In this document: positions 7,514 to 17,032 of the stretch, one piece after another
Numbering within the stretch: the first letter of the stretch is position 1
Layout: each line of letters begins with the position of its first letter
Assembly (NCBI GenBank): GCA_019449635.1
Contig: JAGRPI010000038.1
Coordinates: 1-56,229 of the forward strand
Origin: Candidatus Ferrigenium bremense
GTDB lineage: Bacteria; Pseudomonadota; Gammaproteobacteria; Burkholderiales; Gallionellaceae
Reading direction: 5' to 3'
Length of the DNA stretch: 56,229 nt
Program-made: the position numbers and the translations under genes
Notes under the pieces: model-generated
What the model saw: only the letters and a program-made list of their open reading frames with translations
Database searches by the model: none
Told to the model about the DNA's origin: nothing

Positions 7514-9061
7514 ATGCTGATTTTTGAACGCTCCCATCCCGGCCGCCGCAATGCGGCACAGGCTCCGCATCACGCCGCTGCAGCCGGCGGACCTTCGACC
7601 GGACTCAGGACAGGCATCCCCGCCGCGCTGCTGCGCCAGGACCGTCCGCAGCTGCCGGAAGCCTCGGAAATGGACGCGGTGCGCCACTACACCCGGCTGT
7701 CGCAGAAGAATTTTTCCATCGACACGCACTTCTACCCGCTCGGCTCCTGCACGATGAAATACAACCCGCGCGCCTGCAACACGCTGGCGATGCTGCCGAA
7801 CTTCCTCGCGCGCCATCCGCTCGCGCCGGAAGCCACCGGGCAGGGCGTACTGGCCTGCCTGTACGACCTGCAGGAAATCCTCAAGGACGTGTCAGGTATG
7901 GCGGGCGTGAGCCTGATGCCGATGGCCGGCGCGCAGGGCGAATTCGCCGGCATCGCGATGATCCGCGCCTACCACGACGCGCGCGGCGACAAAGGCCGCA
8001 GCGAGATCATCGTGCCGGATGCGGCGCATGGCACCAACCCGGCCACCGCGGTGATGTGCGGCTACACCGTGAAGGAGATTCCGACCGATGCGAACGGCGA
8101 CGTTGACCTCGATGCGCTGCGCGCCGCCACCGGCCCGCAGACCGCCGGGCTGATGCTGACCAATCCGTCCACCCTGGGCGTGTTCGAGAAACAGATCCAG
8201 GCCATCCAGAAGATCATCCACGACGCGGGCGGCCTGCTGTATTACGACGGCGCGAACCTCAACGCGATCCTCGGCAAAGTCAAGCCCGGCGACATGGGCT
8301 TCGACGTGATCCACATGAATTTGCACAAGACCTTCTCCACGCCGCACGGCGGCGGCGGACCGGGCGCGGGTGCGGTGGGCGTAGCGCAACGCCTGCTGCC
8401 GTTCCTGCCATTGCCGGTGGTCGAAAAATTCCCCTCTCCCCCCGCGGGAGAGGGTGCCCAAAGGGCGGGAGAGGGGGCGAGCGGCGAAGCCGTGAGTTAC
8501 CGCTACCTCACCGAACAAGACCTGCCGCAATCCATCGGCCACCTGTCCGCCTTCAGCGGCAACATCGGCATCCTGCTGCGCGCCTATGTGTACGCGCGCA
8601 TGCTGGGCGCGGAAGGCATGCACCGCGTCGCCGAATTCGCCACGCTCAACGCCAACTACCTGATGGCGGAACTGCACAAGGCGGGCTTCACCGTCGCCTT
8701 CCCGCAGCGCCGCGCCAGCCACGAGTTCATCGTGTCGATGAAACCGCTCAAGGACGCCACCGGCATCTCCGCGATGGATGTCGCGAAGCGCCTGCTGGAC
8801 AAGGGCTACCACCCGCCCACCACCTATTTCCCGACGCTGGTGCCGGAGTGTCTGCTGATCGAGCCGACCGAGACCGAGTCGAAGAAGACGCTGGACGCCT
8901 TCGTCGCCGCGATGAAGGAGATCCGCGATGAGGCTCACGCTACGCCGGAACTGGTGAAGGGCGCGCCGCACACCATGCCGGTGCGTCGTCTCGACGACGT
9001 GAAGGCTGCGCGCGAGCTCGACCTGACGTGGAAACCGACCGCAAACACCCGCACGGCCTGA
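7514..9061 (+). CDS. gcvPB: Glycine dehydrogenase (decarboxylating) subunit 2, with two repeat insertions
   Basis: The beta subunit of the split P protein carries PLP. Lys272 in [15 protein letters not shown] is the Schiff-base lysine. [20 protein letters not shown] and SCTMKYNP are hallmark family stretches. At 515 residues it is longer than typical. Two extra segments explain this: residues 26-34 (GPSTGLRTG, family A repeat) in the variable N-terminal part, and residues 306-324 ([19 protein letters not shown], family B repeat) after [11 protein letters not shown]. Both keep the frame. The 3' end overlaps dgkA by 34 bp in another frame. Confidence 0.96.
   Translation: MLIFERSHPGRRNAAQAPHHAAAAGGPSTGLRTGIPAALLRQDRPQLPEASEMDAVRHYTRLSQKNFSIDTHFYPLGSCTMKYNPRACNTLAMLPNFLARHPLAPEATGQGVLACLYDLQEILKDVSGMAGVSLMPMAGAQGEFAGIAMIRAYHDARGDKGRSEIIVPDAAHGTNPATAVMCGYTVKEIPTDANGDVDLDALRAATGPQTAGLMLTNPSTLGVFEKQIQAIQKIIHDAGGLLYYDGANLNAILGKVKPGDMGFDVIHMNLHKTFSTPHGGGGPGAGAVGVAQRLLPFLPLPVVEKFPSPPAGEGAQRAGEGASGEAVSYRYLTEQDLPQSIGHLSAFSGNIGILLRAYVYARMLGAEGMHRVAEFATLNANYLMAELHKAGFTVAFPQRRASHEFIVSMKPLKDATGISAMDVAKRLLDKGYHPPTTYFPTLVPECLLIEPTETESKKTLDAFVAAMKEIRDEAHATPELVKGAPHTMPVRRLDDVKAARELDLTWKPTANTRTA
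7589..7617. repeat. Family A repeat in frame near the gcvPB 5' end
   Basis: CCTTCGACCGGACTCAGGAC followed by AGGC is a family A half-element read as GPSTGLRTG. The same DNA type is read as STSSGRTG at the end of the GIY-YIG gene. Confidence 0.65.
8429..8485. repeat. Family B repeat in frame in gcvPB
   Basis: CCCTCTCCCCCCGCGGGAGAGGG plus a second GCGGGAGAGGGGGCGAGCGG unit. It adds about 19 codons between VVEK and SYRYL, a region of variable length on the protein surface in homologues (inference from alignment memory). Confidence 0.8.
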
Positions 9062-9393
9062 AGCATGTCCGGCATGCGACCCTGAACGCATTGGCAGGGC
9101 TGCGCGCCGCATGGCAAGTTGAAGACGCATTTCGTCAGGAAGTGCTGATCGCGGCGATCGCCATCCCCGTCGCGCTACTCTCCCCCGCCAGCAACATTGG
9201 CAAGGCGCTGATGATCGCCAGCATCCTGCTGGTGCTGATCGTCGAGCTGCTCAACTCCGCATTGGAGGCGGCGGTGGATCACACCTCGCTGGAGCGGCAC
9301 CCGCTCGCCAAACGCGCCAAGGACATTGCCAGCGCGGCGGTATTGCTGAGCATTCTCAATGCGGTGGTAGTATGGGGGCTCGTGCTTATTTGA
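9028..9393 (+). CDS. dgkA: Diacylglycerol kinase, integral membrane type
   Basis: Phosphorylates diacylglycerol to phosphatidic acid in the inner membrane, recycling lipid from periplasmic glucan or LPS modification. The 121-residue length equals E. coli DgkA, and [28 protein letters not shown] and [10 protein letters not shown] match its active-site segments. Three transmembrane helices are evident. It starts with GTG at 9028 inside gcvPB (34-bp overlap), which keeps the conserved N-terminal helix. It may be translationally coupled to the gcv operon, with no obvious metabolic link. Confidence 0.95.
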   Translation: METDRKHPHGLKHVRHATLNALAGLRAAWQVEDAFRQEVLIAAIAIPVALLSPASNIGKALMIASILLVLIVELLNSALEAAVDHTSLERHPLAKRAKDIASAAVLLSILNAVVVWGLVLI

Positions 9394-9558
9394 CCTGCAA
9401 AGGGTGACGGATATGCCACACGCCAATATATCTCCGCAACCCTCCGGCTATCAGAACCGGCACAACCAGCCGTCGCGACGACTGCGAGGGAACTCGACCT
9501 GATGCGAAAGTCCAACGAGAGGCCTTAACCATGCGTTACTTTAATGAAAGGAATCCTC

Positions 9559-10014
9559 ATGTTTAACATCGGCAAAGCAACTGCCCTGCTACTGGCTGCC
9601 ACCACACTCGCGGGTTGCGCTTCCGGACTGTCCGGCTCGACCTACACCCGTGACCAGGCGCGGCAGGTCGAGGATGTGCGCATGGCCACGGTCGAGAGTG
9701 TGCGCGAGGTGGTGATCGAAGGCACCAAGTCGGCCGTCGGCACGGCAGCGGGAGCGATAGTGGGCGGCATTGCAGGCAGCAATGTCGGCGCCGGCAAGGG
9801 CAGCTCGGCGGGTGTCGTGCTGGGCACTGTGGCTGGGGGTGTGGCGGGCTCTGCCATCGAAGAAGGTGCGACCCGCCAAACCGCCACGGAAATCACCGTC
9901 CAGTTTGATGACGGCAAGCTGATTGCGGTGACCCAGGCGGGGGATGAGAAATTCCATCCCGGCGACAGGGTGCGCGTGCTGACCGGCAGCGGCGTGACGC
10001 GTATCAGCCATTGA
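9559..10014 (+). CDS. SlyB-like glycine-zipper outer-membrane lipoprotein
   Basis: A 151-residue product with a lipoprotein signal (MFNIGKATALLLAATTLAGC, lipobox LAGC), a conserved VESVREVVIEG strand, a glycine-zipper stretch (GAIVGGIAGSNVGAGKG and VVLGTVAGGVAGSAI) and a C-terminal HPGDRVRVL domain. This is the SlyB/Pcp 17-kDa antigen pattern. I chose the ATG at 9559, which has AAAGGA about 6 bp upstream, over one at 9544. A paralogue lies at 17033-17506. Such proteins stabilise the outer membrane; the exact role here is unknown. Confidence 0.85.
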   Translation: MFNIGKATALLLAATTLAGCASGLSGSTYTRDQARQVEDVRMATVESVREVVIEGTKSAVGTAAGAIVGGIAGSNVGAGKGSSAGVVLGTVAGGVAGSAIEEGATRQTATEITVQFDDGKLIAVTQAGDEKFHPGDRVRVLTGSGVTRISH

Positions 10015-10129
10015 CCGGCACAGGAAGCCGCCTGCTGTAGCGCGGCAATCGTAGCGGCAAGGCGGACAGAACACCGCCGCACACCAGCCGCCATTTGATC
10101 TGTTCACCACATCGGCATCGAGGGTGGCA

Positions 10130-12853
10130 ATGAACAAAACCATAGACAGCATCGCGCACTCCGATCATGCCCGTGACTGGCACAGCCTGCCGGTACAGGA
10201 AGTGTTGCGCGTGCTGGCGACGGATCATGCCGGGTTGCCGACGGACGAGGCGGCGCGGCGTTTGCAGCAATATGGCCCGAACCGCCTGCCTGCCGCCAGG
10301 CGCGACAGCTTGGCGAAGCGCTTTGCGCGCCAGTTCCACAACGTGCTGATCTATGTGTTGCTGGCCTCCGCGCTGATCACCGCGCTGCTCGCCCACTGGG
10401 TGGACTGCGGCGTGATCGTCGGCGTGGTGCTGATCAACGCCATCATCGGGGTGATCCAGGAAGGCAAGGCGGAGCGCGCGCTGGATGCGATACGCAACAT
10501 GCTGTCGCCGAATGCGACGGTGCTGCGCGGCGGGCAGCGGCGCGAGATCCCGGCGGAGCAGGTGGTGATCGGCGACATCGTGCTGCTGGCATCCGGCGAC
10601 AAGGTGCCCGCCGACCTGCGACTGATCGAGACGCGCCGGTTACGCGTCGAGGAGGCCGCGCTGACCGGCGAATCCGAGCCGGTGGAAAAGGACGTCGCAC
10701 CAGTGGCTGTGCATGCCGTGACCGGCGACCGCAGTTGCATGGCCTACTCCGGCACATTGGTGGTCTATGGGCAGGCGCGCGGCATAACCATCGCCACCGG
10801 CGCGGCAACGGAGATCGGCCGCATCAGCGGCATGATCGCTGCGGTAACCATGCTGGAAACGCCGCTGTTACGCCAGATGGCGCGTTTCGGCCGGCAACTG
10901 ACCGGCGCCATCCTGCTGCTGGCCGCGCTGACCTTTTCCTTCGGCGTGTGGATACGCGGCTACGGCTGGCCGGAGATGTTCTTCGCCGCGGTCGGCCTGG
11001 CGGTTGCCGCGATTCCCGAAGGGCTGCCGGCGATCATGACCATCGTGCTGGCGATCGGCGTGCAGCGCATGGCAAAACGCAACGCCATCATCCGGCGGCT
11101 GCCCGCGGTGGAGACGCTCGGCTCGGTGACGGTGATCTGCTCGGACAAGACCGGCACGCTGACCCGGAACGAGATGACCGTGCAGCGCATCCTCACCGCC
11201 GACCGCGTGTTCGAGGTCAGCGGCAGCGGTTATTCGCCGCATGGCGGTTTCGCTATCGAAAATCGCGAGGTGTTCGTCGAGGACCACCCCGAGCTGATCG
11301 AACTGGGACGCGCCGCGCTGCTGTGCAACGATGCCGAGCTGCATTCGCATCCGTCCCCCGATGCAGACTGGCATGTCGAGGGCGACCCGACCGAGGGCGC
11401 GCTGCTCACGCTGGCCGCCAAGACCGGGCTCGACATCGCCTTCGAGCGCGAGGCGCTGCACCGCACCGACCTGATCCCGTTCGAGTCGCAGCACCGTTTC
11501 ATGGCCACGCTGCACCACGACCTCGAAGGGCACGGCTTCATCTTCCTCAAGGGCGCTCCGGAGCAGGTTCTGGAGGTATGCCAATTCGAGCGCGCCAGCG
11601 GCGAGGACCGCCCGCTGCGCTACAGCGACTGGCAGCGGTCCATGCAGGATGCGGCACGCCAGGGGCTGCGCCTGCTCGCCGTGGCGATGCGCCCTACCGC
11701 CGGCCAGCATCACGCACTCAGCCCGGCCGATGTGCAGGGCGGATTCTCCCTGCTCGGCGTGTTCGGCATCGGCGACCCGCCGCGCGCCGAGGCGATCTGC
11801 GCCGTGGCGCAATGCCGCGAGGCCGGCATCCGGGTGAAGATGATCACCGGCGACCATCTCGACACCGCGTGCGCCATCGGCGCGCGCTTCGGCCTTGCGG
11901 CGAACGGCGCGCTGACCGGCGCGGAGATCGAGCAAATGGACATGGCCGCGTTGCGCGCCGCGGTGGCCAGGGCCGACATCTTTGCGCGCGCCAGCCCGGA
12001 GCACAAGCTCGCGCTGGTGCAGGCGCTGCAGGCCAACGGCGAGGTGGTGGCGATGACCGGCGACGGCGTGAACGATGCGCCCGCGCTGAAGCGCGCCGAC
12101 GTCGGCGTGGCGATGGGGAAGAAGGGTACCGAGGCGGCCAAGGAGGCCGCCGAGATGGTGCTGGCCGACGACAACTTCGCCTCGATCGCCGCCGCGGTGG
12201 AGGAAGGGCGCACCGTCTACGACAACCTGAGGAAGTCGCTGGTGTTCGTCCTGCCAACCAACGGCGGCGAGGCGATGGTCATCGTCGCGGCGATCTTCCT
12301 CGGCCTCACCCTGCCGATCACGCCGGTGCAGATCCTGTGGATGAACATGGTCACCGCCGTCACACTGTCGCTGGCGCTGGCATTCGAGCCCTCCGAAGCG
12401 GGCGTGATGCGCCGCCCGCCGCGCGATCCGGCGGAGCCGCTGCTCAATGCCTTCCTGTTATGGCGCGTGCTTTTCGTGTCCTGCCTGATGGTCATCGGCG
12501 CGCTGGGTTTCTTCCTCTGGGAGCAGGCACGCGGCGAAAGCATCGCGGCGGCGCGCACCATGGCGGTGAACGCGCTGGTGATGGGCGAAATCTTCTACCT
12601 GTTCAACTGCCGCTTCCTGCTCGCGCCGTCGCACAGCCTGCGCGGCTTCACCGCACCGCGTCCGGTGCTCATCTCGATAGCAGCGGTAGCAGCGCTGCAG
12701 GCGCTGTTCACCTACGCCCCGCTGTTCCAGCAACTGTTCGGCACCGCCGCCATCGATGCCGTGGCATGGTGGCGCATCCTGCTGTTCGGCGTGGCGCTGT
12801 TCGTGGCGGTGGAAATCGAAAAGGCGGGACTGCGCCGGTGGGACGCAAGATAA
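10130..12853 (+). CDS. P2-type cation-transporting ATPase
   Basis: A 907-residue P-type ATPase. In order it shows the cation-ATPase N domain (PTDEAARRLQQYGPN), TGES (actuator), PEGLP in TM4, DKTGTLT with the phosphorylated Asp at about residue 339, KGAPE (nucleotide binding), TGDGVNDAPALK (hinge) and four C-terminal membrane helices including NMVTAVTLSLAL. The architecture is that of SERCA/PMR1-like P2 pumps, so Ca2+, Mn2+ or Na+/K+ are candidates; the ion cannot be assigned by eye. No heavy-metal CPC motif is present. ATG at 10130 is preferred (GAGGG upstream); GTG at 10124 is in frame. Confidence 0.93.
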   Translation: MNKTIDSIAHSDHARDWHSLPVQEVLRVLATDHAGLPTDEAARRLQQYGPNRLPAARRDSLAKRFARQFHNVLIYVLLASALITALLAHWVDCGVIVGVVLINAIIGVIQEGKAERALDAIRNMLSPNATVLRGGQRREIPAEQVVIGDIVLLASGDKVPADLRLIETRRLRVEEAALTGESEPVEKDVAPVAVHAVTGDRSCMAYSGTLVVYGQARGITIATGAATEIGRISGMIAAVTMLETPLLRQMARFGRQLTGAILLLAALTFSFGVWIRGYGWPEMFFAAVGLAVAAIPEGLPAIMTIVLAIGVQRMAKRNAIIRRLPAVETLGSVTVICSDKTGTLTRNEMTVQRILTADRVFEVSGSGYSPHGGFAIENREVFVEDHPELIELGRAALLCNDAELHSHPSPDADWHVEGDPTEGALLTLAAKTGLDIAFEREALHRTDLIPFESQHRFMATLHHDLEGHGFIFLKGAPEQVLEVCQFERASGEDRPLRYSDWQRSMQDAARQGLRLLAVAMRPTAGQHHALSPADVQGGFSLLGVFGIGDPPRAEAICAVAQCREAGIRVKMITGDHLDTACAIGARFGLAANGALTGAEIEQMDMAALRAAVARADIFARASPEHKLALVQALQANGEVVAMTGDGVNDAPALKRADVGVAMGKKGTEAAKEAAEMVLADDNFASIAAAVEEGRTVYDNLRKSLVFVLPTNGGEAMVIVAAIFLGLTLPITPVQILWMNMVTAVTLSLALAFEPSEAGVMRRPPRDPAEPLLNAFLLWRVLFVSCLMVIGALGFFLWEQARGESIAAARTMAVNALVMGEIFYLFNCRFLLAPSHSLRGFTAPRPVLISIAAVAALQALFTYAPLFQQLFGTAAIDAVAWWRILLFGVALFVAVEIEKAGLRRWDAR

Positions 12854-12888
12854 GTATCCTCCGGCAAAGCCGGGGGTTTGCTACACCA

Positions 12889-13362
12889 TCAGCCTGGTGA
12901 AATAGGCGGCAGCGGCTCGCCCGGGGAGGACGCGAGCGGTTTTTCAGATCCCTGCTGCACACTCGGTGCCGGTTCATTCTGCGGCGCAGGCGAGCCGACT
13001 GGAGCAGGCTCATGTAACGACAGCTTCAGCATCAGATCTTCCAATCGCAAGCTCGCTCGATTCAGAGGCCCATCCGGTGAAATATCCTCATGCGCTTCTG
13101 CGAAGCGTTTTTCCTTGATCTTATGGATGATCCCGGCAGCGATCTGGTGAAACTCTTTATGCACGGCACGAATCTCATCATGTAGCTCGGAGGGGATCAT
13201 CCGATGACCCTGATTATCGAGCCATTTCCCAAAAGTGCATTGATCGGTGGCACCGACCGTCGCAAGGTCAAAAGACGCATGGCCGTTCAGGAAATCCCTG
13301 AATTGTTTTCGCCATACGGCGTGTGCATGCAGTGCCTCTTCGATTTCATTCTTCATCAGCAT
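12889..13362 (-). CDS. Stand-alone CZB (chemoreceptor zinc-binding) domain protein
   Basis: A 157-residue soluble protein. The first 110 residues carry the CZB pattern: AHAVWRKQF (first His), CTFGKWLDN (Cys), LHDEIRAVHKEFH (two more His) in a helical bundle. CZB domains bind zinc with three His and one Cys and usually sit at the end of chemoreceptors or diguanylate cyclases. Here there is no receptor or output domain, only a Pro/Ser/Glu-rich tail. GGAGAG lies 5 bp before the ATG. It converges with the cation ATPase; a functional link is speculative. Confidence 0.8.
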   Translation of the reverse strand: MLMKNEIEEALHAHAVWRKQFRDFLNGHASFDLATVGATDQCTFGKWLDNQGHRMIPSELHDEIRAVHKEFHQIAAGIIHKIKEKRFAEAHEDISPDGPLNRASLRLEDLMLKLSLHEPAPVGSPAPQNEPAPSVQQGSEKPLASSPGEPLPPISPG

Positions 13363-13406
13363 TTCGGCTCTCCCCCTTCATTACCAGGCGTTTCTCATAC
13401 GGCTTT

Positions 13407-14819
13407 TCAAGTGTGCGCCGCCAGCTTGCTATGGCGGATGGAATAGGTGAAATAGACGATCAGGCCGAGGGTCAGCCAGACGATGAAACGCAGCCAGGTC
13501 TGGGCGGGCAGGAAGGCCATCAATCCCGCGCAGGAGATCATGCCAAGTACCGGGAACAGGTGGCCGAACGGGTTCTTGAACGGGCGCGGCAGGTTCGGAT
13601 GGCGTATGCGCATCACGATGACGCCGAGGCAGACCAGCACGAAGGCGGCCAGCGTGCCGATGTTGACCAGCTCCGCCAGCGCCCCGAGCGGGAACATTCC
13701 GGCGGCCAGCGACATGATGATGCCGGTGATGACGATAACGCGCACCGGCGTCTTTCTTTCGGGGTCGACCCTGGACAGGAACGGCGACATCAGCCCGTCG
13801 CGCGACATCGCCAGGATGATGCGGGTGAGCCCGTAGTAGAGCACCAGCATCACGGTGGTCAGCCCGGCGATGACGCCGGTGGCGACCAGCGCCGAGGCCC
13901 AGTTGTAGCCGAGCAGTTGCAGCGCATGGGCGACCGGTGAGGAAACGCCGAGCTTGGTGTAGGGCACGATGCCGGTCAGCAGGCCGGACACGATGATGTA
14001 GATCACGGTACAGAACGCCAGCGAGGCGATGATGCCGACCGGCACGTCGCGTTGCGGGTCTTTGGCTTCTTCCACCGCCGTCGAGACGGCATCGAAGCCG
14101 ACATAGGCGAAGAACACCAGCGATGCCCCCGCCAGCACACCGGTGGTCTTGCCGTCGGGCAGGGTGTTGAACCAGCCGTAGGGCATGAACGGCTGCCAGT
14201 TGGCCGGGTCGACATTGAACGAGGCGATGCCGACGAAGATGGCGATGGCCAGCACCTTGACGAACACCATCGCGGTGTTGAGTTGCGCGCTTTGCTTGAT
14301 GCCGACGATCAGCAGACCCATCAGGATCAGGATGATGGAAGCGGCGGGCAGATTGATGATGCCGCCGAGTTCCGGCGACTTGGTGAGCATGTCCGGCAGG
14401 CCCATGCCCATCGCGGAAAGCGCGTTGTTGAAATAACCCGACCAGCCGTTGGCGACCGCCGCCACCGATACGCTGTATTCCAGCAGCAGTATCCAGCCGA
14501 TCACCCACGCGACGATCTCGCCGAAGGCGACATAGCTGTAGCCGTAAGCGCTGCCGCAGCCGCCCACGGCGGCGGCCAGTTCCGCATAGGCCAGCGCGGC
14601 GAAGGCGCAGGCGAAACCGGAGATGACGAAGGACAGCACCACCGCCGGGCCGGCCTGGTTGGCGGCGGCGATGCCGGTCAGCACGAAGATGCCGGTGCCG
14701 ATGATCGCGCCGATGCCGAGTAGCGTGAGGTCGAATGCCGTCAGGCATTTCTTCAGGCCGGTATCGCAGGCGGTGTCATCGGTATTGATCGGCTTGGTGC
14801 GGAATATCGGCAACGCCAT
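13407..14819 (-). CDS. APC-superfamily amino-acid permease (CAT/YfnA type)
   Basis: A 470-residue protein with about 12 membrane helices. GIGAIIGTGIFVLTG in TM1 and FAYVGFDAVSTAVEEAKDPQ around TM6-7 are signatures of the cationic amino-acid transporter branch of APC permeases (YfnA-like). It likely imports an amino acid across the inner membrane with protons; the substrate cannot be read. GGGAGAG stands 4 bp before the ATG. It runs in the same direction as the CZB gene, 44 bp upstream of it. Confidence 0.9.
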   Translation of the reverse strand: MALPIFRTKPINTDDTACDTGLKKCLTAFDLTLLGIGAIIGTGIFVLTGIAAANQAGPAVVLSFVISGFACAFAALAYAELAAAVGGCGSAYGYSYVAFGEIVAWVIGWILLLEYSVSVAAVANGWSGYFNNALSAMGMGLPDMLTKSPELGGIINLPAASIILILMGLLIVGIKQSAQLNTAMVFVKVLAIAIFVGIASFNVDPANWQPFMPYGWFNTLPDGKTTGVLAGASLVFFAYVGFDAVSTAVEEAKDPQRDVPVGIIASLAFCTVIYIIVSGLLTGIVPYTKLGVSSPVAHALQLLGYNWASALVATGVIAGLTTVMLVLYYGLTRIILAMSRDGLMSPFLSRVDPERKTPVRVIVITGIIMSLAAGMFPLGALAELVNIGTLAAFVLVCLGVIVMRIRHPNLPRPFKNPFGHLFPVLGMISCAGLMAFLPAQTWLRFIVWLTLGLIVYFTYSIRHSKLAAHT

Positions 14820-15102
14820 GAAGCTCTCCCTTTATTTTTTGTGGCGGGATTATGCACCATCGCGCTGCCCGCCGCCAAACCGGCCCGGCGATCCTGCGAA
14901 TGCCGCTTGCCGCAAAACCGGATAAGGCGTTTAATTCGATACGCGGCAAGGCCGTTAAAGCGTTTCGCCCGCGAACGATGGCGCAACTGCTCCAAAAAGT
15001 TGTGAGGATTCCGGAAGATCGGCCGGTATTTTCGCAGTGACATACCGGTATCCGTTTTCAGTCAGGCACACTGCACGACCACCCACGAAAAGGAGATCCA
15101 AC

Positions 15103-15711
15103 ATGGCAAAAGTTCTCGTCCTTTACTACAGCATGTATGGCCACATCGAAACCATGGCGAAAGCGGTGGCGGAAGGCGCGCGCAGCGTCGCGGGCACCGA
15201 GGTCACCATCAAGCGCGTGCCGGAGCTGATGCCGGAAGAAGCGGCGCGCAAGGCCGGCGTAAAGCTGAACCAGGAAGCGCCGGTCGCGACGGTGGATGAA
15301 CTGGCGAATTACGATGCCATCATCTTCGGCACCCCGACCCGTTTCGGCAACATGGCCGCGCAGATGCGCAATTTTCTCGACCAGACCGGCCGGCTGTGGA
15401 TGGCCGGCAGCCTGATCGGCAAGGTGGGCAGCGTGTTCACCTCCTCCGCCACCCAGCACGGCGGGCAGGAGACCACCATCATCTCGTTCCACACCACCCT
15501 GCTGCATCATGGCATGATCATCGTCGGCGTCCCCTATTCCTGCCAGGAGCAGATGACCATGAGCGAAATCACCGGCGGCTCGCCCTATGGCGCCTCGACG
15601 CTGGCCGGCGGCGACGGCAAGCGTCAGCCCTCGGAGAACGAACTGAAGATCGCCCGCTTTCAGGGGAGCCATGTCGCCGGGGTGGCGAAAAAATTGGCGT
15701 CGTCCGCTTGA
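15103..15711 (+). CDS. wrbA: NAD(P)H:quinone oxidoreductase, WrbA type
   Basis: A tetrameric FMN enzyme of the flavodoxin fold that reduces quinones by two electrons. The 202-residue product begins [19 protein letters not shown] (FMN phosphate loop) and carries [20 protein letters not shown] and [15 protein letters not shown], all WrbA hallmarks. The start follows an AAGGAG 8 bp upstream; an in-frame extension to 15037 lacks homology. It stands alone, divergent from the permease, and is followed by a long palindromic repeat. Confidence 0.97.
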   Translation: MAKVLVLYYSMYGHIETMAKAVAEGARSVAGTEVTIKRVPELMPEEAARKAGVKLNQEAPVATVDELANYDAIIFGTPTRFGNMAAQMRNFLDQTGRLWMAGSLIGKVGSVFTSSATQHGGQETTIISFHTTLLHHGMIIVGVPYSCQEQMTMSEITGGSPYGASTLAGGDGKRQPSENELKIARFQGSHVAGVAKKLASSA

Positions 15712-15727
15712 CCCGGAAAGAAGTAAA

Positions 15728-15855
15728 TGAGCCACGGATGAACACGGATTTTCACGGATTGGAAATTGTACTGAACCCTTTTCAGTCTTCCGGGTGAAAT
15801 ACCGATCCATCGCAATGCAAGGTTTATCGGTGTTCATCCGTGTCAACCCGTGGCT
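15728..15855. repeat. Palindromic repeat, family D (CCACGGATGAACACGGAT)
   Basis: AGCCACGGATGAACACGGAT (15730-15749) is answered by GTGTTCATCCGTGTCAACCC and GTGGCT at 15830-15855. A second copy lies at 39350-39480 before ahcY. The element could form a long hairpin after wrbA. Confidence 0.8.
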
Positions 15856-15956
15856 AGCCGGGGTTTTAATGTGACGCTATAGTCTCCGGGCAATGGAGCG
15901 GAAACGCAGCGGCCAGATGATACAATTCGCGCCTTTCAATCCAGCCGGGATTTGCG

Positions 15957-16895
15957 ATGCACACACTGATTTGCGGTTCGATGGCCTACGACACCATCAT
16001 GGTGTTCCAGGACCAGTTCAAGAAGCACATCCTGCCCGAGAAGATCCACATCCTGAATGTGGCCTTTCTCGTCCCGGAGATGCGCCGCGAGTTCGGCGGC
16101 TGCGCGGGCAACATCGCGTATAACCTGAAGCTGCTCGGCGGCAAGCCGCTGATCATGGCGACGGTGGGCGACGATTTCGATCCTTATGCGTCACGCCTGG
16201 AAAAACTCGGCTTGCCGCAGCAGCATATCCGCCATGTGCCGGACAGTTTCACCGGGCAGGCATTCATCACCACCGATCTGGACGATAACCAGATCACCGC
16301 GTTCCACCCCGGCGCGATGAGTTTCTCCGAACAGAATCACGTCGGCGACGCGGAAGGTGTCAGCCTCGGCATCGTCTCGCCGGACGGCCGCGAGGGCATG
16401 TTGCAGCACGCGCGCGAATTCCACGAAACGGGCATCCCGTGGGTGTTCGACCCGGGCCAGGGCATGCCGATGTTCAATGGTGATGAACTGCTGCGTTTCG
16501 TCGAACAGGCCGACTATGTGACGGTGAACGACTACGAGGCGCAACTGCTGCAGGACAAGACCGGCAGGAAGATCGAGCAGCTCGCCAAAGAAACGCGCGC
16601 CTTCATCGTGACCCTCGGCGCGCAAGGCTCCCTCATCTACGCCGACGGTAAGGAGATCGCCATCCCCTGCGCCAAGCCGACCGCTCTGCTCGACCCGACC
16701 GGCTGCGGCGACGCGTACCGCGCCGGCCTGCTGCACGGCATCCAGCAGGGCTGGGACTGGGAGGCCACCGGGCGGCTGGCCTCGCTGCTCGGCACGCTCA
16801 AGATCGCCAGCCGCGGCGGACAGAACCACGCGCCGACCCGCGATGAACTGAAGGCGCAGTTCAGGCAACATTTCGGTTTCGCCGTGCCGCTGTAA
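15957..16895 (+). CDS. PfkB-family sugar/nucleoside kinase, probably adenosine kinase
   Basis: A 312-residue ribokinase-fold protein. REFGGCAGNIAYNLKLLGG near residue 45 is the first PfkB signature. LDPTGCGDAYRAGLL near residue 245 is the second, with the anion hole and catalytic Asp. Proteins of this subgroup in proteobacteria are commonly annotated adenosine kinase. That would fit the methyl cycle, since AhcY at 39.6 kb releases adenosine, but the substrate is inferred. The region between wrbA and this gene is mainly a repeat. Confidence 0.82.
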   Translation: MHTLICGSMAYDTIMVFQDQFKKHILPEKIHILNVAFLVPEMRREFGGCAGNIAYNLKLLGGKPLIMATVGDDFDPYASRLEKLGLPQQHIRHVPDSFTGQAFITTDLDDNQITAFHPGAMSFSEQNHVGDAEGVSLGIVSPDGREGMLQHAREFHETGIPWVFDPGQGMPMFNGDELLRFVEQADYVTVNDYEAQLLQDKTGRKIEQLAKETRAFIVTLGAQGSLIYADGKEIAIPCAKPTALLDPTGCGDAYRAGLLHGIQQGWDWEATGRLASLLGTLKIASRGGQNHAPTRDELKAQFRQHFGFAVPL

Positions 16896-16913
16896 TCATG
16901 GCCATTAAAACTC

Positions 16914-17007
16914 ATGCCATTCGCCCTGAGCCTGATGAAACTACCAGCCATTCGACTAGGCTGCCAAAAGACAGCAGCCAAGTCGCTGGTTATGTCGAAG
17001 GGCATGG
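16914..17007. repeat. Degenerate family A repeat upstream of a lipoprotein gene
   Basis: CCATTCGCCCTGAGCCTGAT, ATTCGACTAGGCTGCC and ATGTCGAAGGGCATGG are decayed family A half-elements between the kinase and the lipoprotein. They lie in an open frame that continues into the lipoprotein, but the lipoprotein start is downstream. Confidence 0.6.
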
Positions 17008-17032
17008 GCTGGTTCCAACAGGATCAGACCGA

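Noticed and set aside
12862-12876. CCGGC-AAA-GCCGG hairpin between the ATPase and CZB genes as a terminator
   Set aside because: The stem is short and followed by only a few T; it was not strong enough to list.
10735-12900. 721-codon frame overlapping the cation ATPase
   Set aside because: Arg/Ala-rich out-of-frame shadow of a clear P-type ATPase with all motifs.
16898-17032. N-terminal extension of the second SlyB-like lipoprotein
   Set aside because: The extension is a degenerate family A repeat, and the lipoprotein signal begins at 17033.
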